Assembly (NCBI GenBank): GCA_003554535.1
Contig: PWGT01000210.1
Span: 1-12,082, forward strand
DNA from: Syntrophomonadaceae bacterium
Lineage (GTDB): Bacteria > Bacillota_D > Dethiobacteria > DTU022 > PWGO01
Length of the DNA stretch: 12,082 bases
Direction of reading: 5' to 3'
The notes under the pieces were generated by a model. The model worked only from the letters and a program-made list of their open reading frames with translations. It was not told the DNA's origin and did no database searches. Positions 1 to 6,775 of the stretch are shown piece by piece (the first letter of the stretch is position 1; every line of letters begins with the position of its first letter). A program made the position numbers and the translations under genes.

Positions 1-201
1 ATAAGCTATAAAGAACTTAAACCTTGGAGTCTACTCGGCGCTGGCATTTTCGGTATTGGATGGGGAATTTCCGGAGCCTGCCCGGGAACTGTTCTTGCTC
101 AACTCGGAGAAGGCAAAATTTGGGGGTTTTTTACCTTTTTGGGTATGATAGTGGGCACCTATATTTACGCCCTTTTAAAGGAAAAGCGTGAAGATATTTA
201 A
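1..201 (+). CDS. YeeE/YedE-family (DUF6691-type) sulfur transporter, C-terminal fragment
   Basis: The reading frame is open from the left edge and stops with TAA at 199-201, giving the last 66 residues of a membrane protein. It has two hydrophobic stretches: one around the motif GIGWGISGACPGT (about residues 18-30 of the fragment) and one at about residues 43-60, then a short charged tail ending KEKREDI. The Gly-rich motif with Cys-Pro-Gly is the hallmark of the YeeE/YedE family, whose characterised member TsuA takes up thiosulfate and uses conserved cysteines for substrate passage. Substrate here is inferred only from the family; uptake of a sulfur compound is likely. In many bacteria the family is split into two adjacent genes, so a partner half may lie just left of the window. 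Family assignment is fairly sure; exact substrate is not. Confidence 0.8.
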   Translation: MSYKELKPWSLLGAGIFGIGWGISGACPGTVLAQLGEGKIWGFFTFLGMIVGTYIYALLKEKREDI

Positions 202-215
202 AAAAATAGCAACTA

Positions 216-242
216 ATAGCTTAAAGTGAAAATTTTAGCTAT
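216..242. repeat. imperfect inverted repeat after the YeeE-like gene
   Basis: Arms ATAGCTTAAA (216-225) and TTTTAGCTAT (233-242) pair over ten positions with one mismatch, around a 7-base loop. It lies 14 bases after the stop codon of the transporter gene. There is no T-run after it on the + strand, so it is not a standard intrinsic terminator. It could be an mRNA 3'-end structure or chance in AT-rich DNA. Confidence 0.3.
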
Positions 243-291
243 AATTCATTACAGGAAACCAATTGAGTTTTTCTTAAAAGCATTTATCAGA

Positions 292-297
292 TATAAT
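292..297 (+). promoter_or_regulatory. candidate -10 element (TATAAT)
   Basis: A perfect TATAAT lies at 292-297, but no good -35 hexamer is found 16-18 bases upstream (TTTTCT at 269-274 is the best at 17 bases). Transcription would begin near 304, about 25 bases before the possible small ORF at 327, and could continue into the multi-PAS gene at 463. The region is AT-rich, so chance occurrence is possible. Confidence 0.3.
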
Positions 298-326
298 TGT
301 GAAATTCCCAATAGGAGCATCTCATT

Positions 327-410
327 TTGGTGTTTATAAACGTAAAAACTTTAGGAGTTGCATATTGTGTCTTTTTAGGATTATTAGGCTTAATTATCTT
401 TGAAAAATAA
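327..410 (+). CDS. possible 27-residue single-helix membrane peptide
   Basis: A short frame starts TTG at 327 or GTG at 330 and ends TAA at 408-410. An AGGAG at 313-317 lies 9 bases before the TTG and 12 before the GTG, and a TATAAT lies at 292-297. The product has a short polar start, one strongly hydrophobic stretch (GVAYCVFLGLLGLIIF) and a charged end (EK), the form of a one-helix small membrane protein. I recognise no family. Its position between a membrane transporter and a sensor gene does not fix a role. It may be a chance AT-rich frame; conservation in relatives would decide. Confidence 0.3.
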   Translation: MVFINVKTLGVAYCVFLGLLGLIIFEK

Positions 411-462
411 AGTTTTTAGGTTTTTGTCTTAGTAAAATTGGTTTGAATTTGAAGGAGGCGTT

Positions 463-3400
463 GTGTTGTCAGAACGTTTCTACGACAGTGAGGAAGAAAA
501 AAAGCAATTAGCAAAAGAACTCAAAATAAGCGAAGCCAGGTATGCCAGTTTAGTAGAGGACAGCCATGATTTAATTTGCAGGTGGTTACCGGATACTACT
601 TTAACCTATGTTAATAAGTCGTATTGTAATTATTTTGGCCAAAAGAGTGAGGAGTTATTGGGAAAAAGTTGGGTTGATCTTTTACCGGAGGATAGTCAGG
701 ATGAAGTTCGAAGAATGGTTTCCTCACTTGTTTCAAAGCCTGAAAAAATAGACTATGAACACAAGTTATTGGGTGCGGATGGCAAAGAGAGATGGATGGC
801 TTGGTGTATTAATCCTGTATATGATGAAAATGGGAAGTTAATAGAGTTTCATTCTTCAGGACGTGATATCTCCGAGCGCAAACGCTTCGAGCAAGAGTTG
901 TCCCGGAGTGAAGAGCGTTTTCAAAAAATGTTGTCCCTGGTGCCCGATATGATCTCCCTACACGATCCCGACATGAACATTATTTACAGCAACTGGAACG
1001 GTTTTGGAGCCGTGCCCGAGGAAAAAAGGGTTTTTAACACCAAATGTTACCGGACTTACCGTGACCGTGACGACATATGTCCCGATTGTCATGCATTAAC
1101 AGTTTTGCATACCAGGGAAACTTTACAGGAGGAAGTGGAATTGCCCGAAGGGAACTGGGTTGACCTGCGTGTCATACCCATCCTGGGGGAAGATGGCTCT
1201 GTTAAACTTTTCGTGGAGTGGGTCAAGGATATGACTGCACAAAAGCAAGCAGAACGCGACATCCAAAACCTGGTGGAAAATGCTCCGGATATGATTGTCC
1301 GATTTAATGCCAAGCTGGAAAACATCTACTGCAATGCAGCGGTGGAACAATATTTTGGGGTTCCGGAAGAATATTTACTGGGCAAAACTTTTGCTGATAT
1401 AGCCAGGGATATGGGAGAACAGGCAGATGGCAACCTTAGAATCATGCACGACACCCTGAATCGGTGCCTGGAAACCAGGAAGGAACAGCAGGTGGAGCTT
1501 TGCTTCCGGCTGCAGGGAGAAGAAAAGTGGTTTTCAGCTCGGGTGGTGCCGGAATTTAGCAATGAGGGACATCTAGAATCACTTCTGGCGGTATCTCGAG
1601 ATGTCACCGAGAGCAAGCAGATGGAACAGGAGTTACAAGAAAGCGAAGAGAAATTCAGGATGCTAGCAGAGTCATCACCGCTTGCTGTTATGATGTATCA
1701 GAACGATTACTGGGTTTATGCGAATCCAGCCGCGGAACAAATTACTGGATATTCAATTGATGAATTGTATAATATGCAATTTTGGGAGCTTAACCATCCT
1801 GACTATAAAGAATCGCTTAAAAGCATAGGTAAGAAGAGGCAGGAAGGCTTTGATGAAAAAACCGCTTATGAATTTAAGATTATTACCAAGCAGGGACATG
1901 AAAAGTGGCTTTTCCTTTCTGGTGCAACTGTAAACTATCAAGGTGCCCCGGCGGGAATGATTAATTGTATGGATATTACAGAGCAAAAGGTTATTGAAGA
2001 ACAGCTGCGAGAGAGCGAAAAGAAATATAGGTTGATGTTTGAAAATTCTCCGTTGGGAATTCTGCATTTTGACCAAGAAGGTACTATTACTGCATGTAAC
2101 GACAATTTTGTGGAGATCATAGGTTCTTCACAGGAAGCTCTAATTGGTTTAAACATGCTCAACTTACCGGATAAGAAAATTGTAGCTGCTGTGCGGCAAG
2201 CATTAAATGGGGAGAAGGGTTTTTACGAGGACTGGTATCATTCTGTTACTGCAAGTAAAGTAACAGCGGTGAAAGCATTTTTTGCCCCCTTTGTTACAGA
2301 AGGAGATTATATTACTGGTGGAGTTGGGATTGTGGAAGACATAACTGATCGCAAACAGGCTGAATCTGAGCTTCAACGAGCTTATGCTTTACTGGAAAGT
2401 GAAATAGAAAAAGCATCACATATTCACGATATGATCCTGCCGCAAAAGATACCTCAACCCCGGAACATATCAATTGCTGCCCATTTTAAACCGGCAGAGA
2501 TAATGGGTGGAGATTTTTACAATGTTATTCAGCATGACAGCAAACTAATTTTTTATTTATCGGATGTATCGGGCCATGGAATGGATGGGGCTATGGTCAG
2601 TGTATTTATTAAAGAAGCGATAGATAGTTACATCGAACTAAAGCCGGAGAGTATTACACCTGGCCGGATAATTGAGCATATCAGCAAACAATACTACCGC
2701 GAAAATTATCCCGATGAGCAGTTGATTTGCATATTTGTGGGAGTTATTGATCTGGGTTCCATGGAATTAAAATATTCAAGCGTGGGCTTTCAAAACCACC
2801 CCCTTGTACATTGGGGATCTGGAGAAAAGGAAGAACTGGAAACTTCCGGATTGTTTATCAGTAACATGGTTCCTTACGAACTTTTAAACTTTGAAGAAAC
2901 TTCTGTTTATTTGGATGAGGGTGCTACCATGATTTTTGCCACTGACGGCCTCTTCGAGCAGAAAAGCGGCGGTGAGTGGTTTCACCGGCACATAGAAGAA
3001 GTGTTTTATCGCTACAGCCATTTCCCTCCGGAAATAATTACCCAGGCCGTAAACAAAGAGTTTTGCCTTTTTAACAATCACTCCCTGGTGGGGGATGATG
3101 ATATTACTTTTTTGGTCTTACAGGTGGGAAGTCAGCCTGAACAACAGAAGAAATACAGTTTTGAAATATCCAGCGATCTGGCCGAACTAAAGCCGCTTTA
3201 TGAAAAAATCTCCGGTATTTTAAGTGAGTATGAGGAAAAAGAAAATTTCCTCACCTGTTTGCATGAACTGGTAGCCAATGCCATGGAGCATGGCAACCAA
3301 TTAGATCCGGACAAAAAAGTTACCGTAAACTTGACCTTAGCCCCGCTATTTGTTGCTGCACAAGTAGCAGATGAAGGCGAAGGATTTAACTGGTGTGAAA

Positions 3401-3531
3401 AACTAAACAAACCTCTAAATATTGAAGATTTTTCGGAAAGAGGCCGCGGGATTCCCCTAACTAATTTGCTTGCCCGGAATATATTTTATAATCCTGCAGG
3501 TAATAGAGCTACACTGGTAATTGAGCAATAA
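463..3531 (+). CDS. five-PAS sensor with PP2C (RsbU/SpoIIE-type) phosphatase and RsbW-like kinase domains
   Basis: This is a soluble signalling protein of 1022 residues with no membrane segment or signal peptide. Domains by eye: PAS at about 23-137, 150-262, 267-383, 396-508 and 520-632, a helical linker at 634-660, PP2C phosphatase at about 665-890, and a GHKL ATPase at about 897-1020. The phosphatase has its metal-binding acidic residues: D684 in GGDF, D701 in DVSGHG, D828 in ATDGL and the GDDD at 877-880. The kinase has an N-box (E935, N939, H943) and G-boxes DEGEGF (970-975) and RGRGI (993-997), close to RsbW/SpoIIAB. PAS2 carries cysteines 195, 206 and 209. The family dephosphorylates or phosphorylates STAS anti-anti-sigma proteins; none is nearby. 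AAGGAGG at 452-458 is 4 bases from the GTG at 463 and 7 from TTG at 466, so TTG may be the true start. PAS2 to early PAS3 is duplicated in the gene at 9493. Confidence 0.93.
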   Translation: MLSERFYDSEEEKKQLAKELKISEARYASLVEDSHDLICRWLPDTTLTYVNKSYCNYFGQKSEELLGKSWVDLLPEDSQDEVRRMVSSLVSKPEKIDYEHKLLGADGKERWMAWCINPVYDENGKLIEFHSSGRDISERKRFEQELSRSEERFQKMLSLVPDMISLHDPDMNIIYSNWNGFGAVPEEKRVFNTKCYRTYRDRDDICPDCHALTVLHTRETLQEEVELPEGNWVDLRVIPILGEDGSVKLFVEWVKDMTAQKQAERDIQNLVENAPDMIVRFNAKLENIYCNAAVEQYFGVPEEYLLGKTFADIARDMGEQADGNLRIMHDTLNRCLETRKEQQVELCFRLQGEEKWFSARVVPEFSNEGHLESLLAVSRDVTESKQMEQELQESEEKFRMLAESSPLAVMMYQNDYWVYANPAAEQITGYSIDELYNMQFWELNHPDYKESLKSIGKKRQEGFDEKTAYEFKIITKQGHEKWLFLSGATVNYQGAPAGMINCMDITEQKVIEEQLRESEKKYRLMFENSPLGILHFDQEGTITACNDNFVEIIGSSQEALIGLNMLNLPDKKIVAAVRQALNGEKGFYEDWYHSVTASKVTAVKAFFAPFVTEGDYITGGVGIVEDITDRKQAESELQRAYALLESEIEKASHIHDMILPQKIPQPRNISIAAHFKPAEIMGGDFYNVIQHDSKLIFYLSDVSGHGMDGAMVSVFIKEAIDSYIELKPESITPGRIIEHISKQYYRENYPDEQLICIFVGVIDLGSMELKYSSVGFQNHPLVHWGSGEKEELETSGLFISNMVPYELLNFEETSVYLDEGATMIFATDGLFEQKSGGEWFHRHIEEVFYRYSHFPPEIITQAVNKEFCLFNNHSLVGDDDITFLVLQVGSQPEQQKKYSFEISSDLAELKPLYEKISGILSEYEEKENFLTCLHELVANAMEHGNQLDPDKKVTVNLTLAPLFVAAQVADEGEGFNWCEKLNKPLNIEDFSERGRGIPLTNLLARNIFYNPAGNRATLVIEQ
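865..1393 (+). repeat. duplicated two-PAS cassette, copy A
   Basis: These 529 bases align without gaps to 10612-11140 at a constant offset of 9747. By hand I count about 44 mismatches, near 92% identity, and about 159 of 176 identical residues. Bases 1257-1364 are identical to 11004-11111 over 108 positions. The copy spans residues 135-310 of the five-PAS phosphatase, from the DISERK linker at the end of PAS1, through all of PAS2 with its cysteine cluster, into the first third of PAS3. Both copies have the same orientation. Confidence 0.95.
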
Positions 3532-3647
3532 GGCAAATCTCTATAATTTGTTTATAACTTTATGGGTAGCCTTAAAGTGCTTAGGACTTAATTATGTTAT
3601 ATCAGTAAATTTACAGGCGCAATTTGTGAAATAGTATTTTTATTAAC

Positions 3648-3696
3648 GAAGAAGTTCTCCGGTTATTTCTAAAACACGACTTGAAATCACTTCTTC
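3648..3696. repeat. 8-bp inverted repeat with 33-base spacer
   Basis: GAAGAAGT at 3648-3655 and ACTTCTTC at 3689-3696 are perfect inverse copies. They lie between the convergent ends of the PAS-phosphatase gene and the lipoprotein gene. No T-run follows, so a terminator role is not supported; it may be incidental. Confidence 0.25.
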
Positions 3697-3713
3697 AGGG
3701 AATGAAATATGAA

Positions 3714-3770
3714 GGCTTCCTTATTTAATTTTAGTCACTAACTTGTAAACATTTACTGAAGCCCTTTTTT
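3714..3770 (+). terminator. weak candidate terminator for the PAS-phosphatase gene
   Basis: GGCTTC (3714-3719) pairs with GAAGCC (3758-3763), followed by a six-T run at 3765-3770, on the + strand downstream of the gene ending at 3531. The stem is only 6 bp and the loop is 38 bases, so it is a poor intrinsic terminator. It sits in the intergenic stretch 3532-3794 between convergent genes, where a terminator is expected. I see no better one there. Confidence 0.3.
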
Positions 3771-3794
3771 GCCTATTACACCAGTGCATTAATA

Positions 3795-4931
3795 TTATTC
3801 AAAATAGATCTGATCGGTTATTAATAGCACTTCAAAGGGGATGCGATAACCGATCTCTTTTGCCGATTGCATGTTAATGGCAATATGAATATCAGAAGAC
3901 ATTTGTACCGGCATAACTGACGGGTCGGTGCCACTAATAACCTCAACAGCCATATCACCTGCTTGCAAACCAATCACATAATAGTCATACCCGGTTGCAT
4001 ACATAGCTCCCTGCATGGCAAATTCGGTAGAAGCGCCTACCACGGGTATGTTATCTCTTTCCATTATTTTAATCAATTTATCAAAAGCTGCTAATACCGT
4101 GTTATCAGTGGGAATCCAGATAACATCGACTTCGTTTACAAGCTTTTCAGCCATTGTTCCTACTTCTTCGGGATTTTCAGCACTTGCTTTTACAATATTA
4201 ACCCCTAAGTCCTCAGCTATTTGCCGGGAAAGCTCTACCTGAATTACTGAATTAACTTCTGTATCATTATATACAACCCCGATATTTTCTACTTCAGGCA
4301 CAACTTCCATTGTCATATCCAGTAATGCTTCTATTGGATTTAGATCACTAACTCCGGTAGCATTGGTATTGGGCTCTTCCCATGTTTCTATTAAACCTGC
4401 TTTTTGGGGCTCAGTTACTGCGGCAAATAAAACCGGAATCTCTTTTTGTTCAACAGCGGCTTGTGCAGAGGGGGTAGCAATAGCTACAATCAAATCGACG
4501 CTGTCTTCTACAAACTGTTCGATTGTTGCTTGACATCTATGGGGATTCCCTTGGGAATTGTAGTAGTCAATATTTATATGCAGGTCTTGCTTTAAACCTG
4601 CAGCTTCCAGAGCGTCAAGCATGCCTGAGTGGACCGCATCCAGGGCCGAATGCTCGGCAAACTGGAGTATGCCAATATGTAGTGGTTCTGCTTGTTCTGC
4701 AAAATCATCAATATGCAAGTTGGGGACTTCTTGTCTTGTGTTGATTTCCGGATTCTTCGTGTCGTTATTATTTTCATTTAGAGGAATTGTAGCATCGGGG
4801 GTAGCTTCATTTTGTACATTACAGCCATGAATTATTAAAATCAGGGCAAAGGCGCTAATCAATAAATAAAGCGGTTGCAGAATATGCCTTTTAGTTTTTG
4901 ACATATTAAATAACTTTTTACCTTCACCCAC
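3795..4931 (-). CDS. TrpX-type ABC transporter substrate-binding lipoprotein (ABC_sub_bind/COG2984 family)
   Basis: This is a secreted lipoprotein expected to bind a small ligand outside the membrane and deliver it to an ABC permease. The N-terminus has a basic patch (KTKRH), a hydrophobic core and a lipobox ending IHGC, with the lipidated cysteine at residue 37 from the start used here. A polar, Asn/Asp-rich linker of about 45 residues follows. The two-lobed binding fold begins at PLHIGILQF and shows the family signatures ATPSAQAA, FAAVTEP, GVSDLNP and PTDNTV, as in TrpX-like proteins. GTG at 4931 is chosen because GAGG lies 9 bases upstream. GTG at 4946 has its purine-rich site too close; ATG at 4904 gives the neatest signal peptide but a poor ribosome site. 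No permease or ATPase gene is next to it. The ligand is unknown: characterised relatives bind aromatic amino acids, but that is not transferable from sequence alone. Confidence 0.88.
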   Translation of the reverse strand: MGEGKKLFNMSKTKRHILQPLYLLISAFALILIIHGCNVQNEATPDATIPLNENNNDTKNPEINTRQEVPNLHIDDFAEQAEPLHIGILQFAEHSALDAVHSGMLDALEAAGLKQDLHINIDYYNSQGNPHRCQATIEQFVEDSVDLIVAIATPSAQAAVEQKEIPVLFAAVTEPQKAGLIETWEEPNTNATGVSDLNPIEALLDMTMEVVPEVENIGVVYNDTEVNSVIQVELSRQIAEDLGVNIVKASAENPEEVGTMAEKLVNEVDVIWIPTDNTVLAAFDKLIKIMERDNIPVVGASTEFAMQGAMYATGYDYYVIGLQAGDMAVEVISGTDPSVMPVQMSSDIHIAINMQSAKEIGYRIPFEVLLITDQIYFE

Positions 4932-4993
4932 TACATAAAGCCTCACTTCCTGTAGCCATATGTCAATGAATTAAACAAAGTGCCACAAATTAG

Positions 4994-4999
4994 ATTATA
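4994..4999 (-). promoter_or_regulatory. candidate -10 element for the lipoprotein gene
   Basis: On the minus strand the sequence reads TGCTATATAATC; TATAAT occupies 4994-4999, and the overlapping TGCTATATA resembles an extended -10. No convincing -35 is seen 16-18 bases upstream. It lies about 63 bases before the GTG at 4931, a normal leader length. Confidence 0.3.
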
Positions 5000-5175
5000 T
5001 AGCAAATATTTATGAGAATTTACTTTAGTTGTTTAAATAATAGCATTAATATTTAAGAAGGTAAATTTGTAATGAACTCTTTCCGTCAAGACTATTGGTT
5101 ATCATCGACAAAATCACATATATTTTACTACTAACATATTAAATAATCAATTTTTTTGATGATGATGATACAACT

Positions 5176-5278
5176 CATCAAAGGGTATATCTGAAGTAAG
5201 TGAAATTCTTGGTAGGCTCTATGCCATCTTTTCTGGACATGGATTTCCTCCGTTAATTAAAGTACAAGTCCTTTGATG
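5176..5278. repeat. 9-bp inverted repeat flanking a short frame
   Basis: CATCAAAGG (5176-5184) and CCTTTGATG (5270-5278) are perfect inverse copies separated by 85 bases. The left arm overlaps the stop of the 20-residue minus-strand frame at 5178-5240. It could be a long-range RNA stem in the operon's 3' region, or the ends of a tiny non-autonomous element. No target-site duplication was seen. Confidence 0.35.
5178..5240 (-). CDS. possible 20-residue peptide
   Basis: On the minus strand an ATG at 5240 follows a perfect GGAGG (5247-5251) with 6 bases between them, and the frame closes with TGA at 5178. The product starts MSRKDGIEP and ends YFRYTL, with no signal, membrane segment or motif I recognise. 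The good ribosome site is the only support. It could be a leader peptide, a leftover of a decayed gene, or chance. Confidence 0.22.
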   Translation of the reverse strand: MSRKDGIEPTKNFTYFRYTL

Positions 5279-5310
5279 GACAATATATCATTAAAAATCA
5301 AGACAACCCT

Positions 5311-6747
5311 TTAACTATTTCTGATCATACCTACATAGAATTTTACCGCAGTTTCTATTTTATCTAAAGGAATACGTTCGTTGTTGCCGTGAATCATTTG
5401 TCTTTCTTCTGTTGTTAACTCCATGGCCGAAAAGCGGTATACGCAATCACTGATACGGGCATAGTGACGGGAGTCAGTGCAAGCAATCATTAAGTAAGGG
5501 GATACCAAGGCTTCTGGCCAAACCTGTTTTATCCCTTGCACCATTCTTTTCCAGGATTCATTGCCAGTAGTGGAGGAAGGTTGAACTTCTATGGTATCCA
5601 CCGCTTCTACTTTTACTCGGTTATCGCCTATCTTCTGTTTAAGGCCACGAATTAAGGAATCTTTAGTTTGTCCTTCAATCATCCGCACGTCAGCTTCCAC
5701 CTTTGCCACCGGTGGAAAAACATTTATTGCTTCACTTCCTTCCATTTTGGTAAAGGCCGTTGTGGTTCGCATAAGGGCATTAAATTCGCCTCCCAGCTTC
5801 CGGCTAGCCAGATTCAAAAGCGGAATAAAAATTTTCATGTTGGCAAATACCAGTTTTAAACCCAAGCCGGTATGGCGGCCCAAAGTATCAAACATTTCTT
5901 GGGCGGGCCTGGTCAGATGAAATTTGAAGGGTTTGTTTTCAATCTTACTTACAGCTTTGGCCAAAATGCCCACAGGAGAAACCGGCGGCGGGATAGAGCC
6001 GTGGCCGCCTTGGCTTTTTACCGATAACCTTATATGAACTTTACCTTTTTCGCCCGTTCCCACCAGCGCGCATTTTTCTTTTACCCCGGGGACTACTCCT
6101 TCAACCACAGCGCCTCCTTCATCAATTACCAGTGCCGGTTTGATACCTCTTCCTTCTAAGTGCTCTACTATGGCGGGGGTGCCGGTGCCATTAGTCTCTT
6201 CGTCACCGGCAAAGGAAAAAAAGATATCTTGTTCGGGAACGAAACCTTCAGAAATGAGCTTTTCCGCTGCTTCCATAATGCCACAGAGAGTGGCTTTGGT
6301 GTCTAAAGTTCCTCGCCCCCACAGGTGTCCTTCTTTAATAATTCCAGCAAAGGGCGGGTGCTCCCATTCTTCTTCTGCAGCGGGAACCACGTCGTAGTGG
6401 GACATTAATACGGTGGGGTTTTCTGATTTTTTACCCGGCCACCTATATAAAAGTCCTGTCCGGTCTATATGACTTAGCTCACAATTTTGATGCACTAGAG
6501 GATACCTTTCTTTTAAAAGTTCCTTGAAATTTGCGAACTCATTCTCATCTTCCAGACGGGTGTCGTTATAAGAAACCGTCCGGCACTGAATCATACGAGC
6601 AAGGCTCTCCACAGCCCGTTCCCGATCTATTTCTTCATTAAGAGGTGGAACTGTATCCTCCTCATAGGGATTAAAAAAAAGGGCCCGGACCAGTAAAAAA
6701 GCCACAAAGATAATTATTAATAGACCAACAAAAGGCAAAATATCCAT
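5311..6747 (-). CDS. membrane-anchored M20-family metallopeptidase (CPS1/PM20D1-like)
   Basis: This is a 478-residue zinc-type hydrolase of the M20 family, whose members cleave peptide or N-acyl amide bonds of small substrates. An N-terminal hydrophobic helix (about residues 4-24) suggests a membrane anchor. The metal-site residues are visible: H117 and D119 in SHYDVVP, D149 in RGTLDTK, E183 and E184 in GDEETNG, D209 in VIDEGG, and H453 in the C-terminal MIHGNNE. H249 in GGHGS, in the inserted lid domain, is the His that usually completes the active site. All catalytic residues look intact. The N-terminal helix and long form fit the carboxypeptidase S/PM20D1 branch rather than short aminoacylases. 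GGAGG at 6757-6761 lies 9 bases before the ATG. It is the last gene of a three-gene operon, 28 bases after the membrane-protein gene, so its substrate is probably handled by those proteins. Substrate is unknown. Confidence 0.92.
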   Translation of the reverse strand: MDILPFVGLLIIIFVAFLLVRALFFNPYEEDTVPPLNEEIDRERAVESLARMIQCRTVSYNDTRLEDENEFANFKELLKERYPLVHQNCELSHIDRTGLLYRWPGKKSENPTVLMSHYDVVPAAEEEWEHPPFAGIIKEGHLWGRGTLDTKATLCGIMEAAEKLISEGFVPEQDIFFSFAGDEETNGTGTPAIVEHLEGRGIKPALVIDEGGAVVEGVVPGVKEKCALVGTGEKGKVHIRLSVKSQGGHGSIPPPVSPVGILAKAVSKIENKPFKFHLTRPAQEMFDTLGRHTGLGLKLVFANMKIFIPLLNLASRKLGGEFNALMRTTTAFTKMEGSEAINVFPPVAKVEADVRMIEGQTKDSLIRGLKQKIGDNRVKVEAVDTIEVQPSSTTGNESWKRMVQGIKQVWPEALVSPYLMIACTDSRHYARISDCVYRFSAMELTTEERQMIHGNNERIPLDKIETAVKFYVGMIRNS

Positions 6748-6775
6748 AAAATTATTCCTCCATTTTTATTATATT

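Larger units (their letters stand above)
4932..5310. other. intergenic region between the peptidase operon and the lipoprotein gene
   Basis: This stretch of 379 AT-rich bases separates the end of the M20 peptidase gene from the lipoprotein gene, both on the minus strand. Contents that can be named: the candidate -10 at 4994-4999, a four-fold GAT repeat at 5158-5169, a short minus-strand frame at 5178-5240, and a 9-bp inverted repeat around that frame. No clear intrinsic terminator for the peptidase operon is visible. The gap argues that the lipoprotein gene is a separate transcription unit. Confidence 0.6.

Noticed and set aside
1089..1350. Minus-strand open frames within the PAS gene, with near-identical counterparts at 10780-11097
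   Set aside because: They lie antisense to the duplicated PAS cassette. Their similarity to each other comes from the duplication itself, and they have no ribosome sites or domains.
4592..4777. Minus-strand frame within the lipoprotein gene coding region
   Set aside because: It is an alternative frame of a gene whose family motifs and lipobox are in the other frame.
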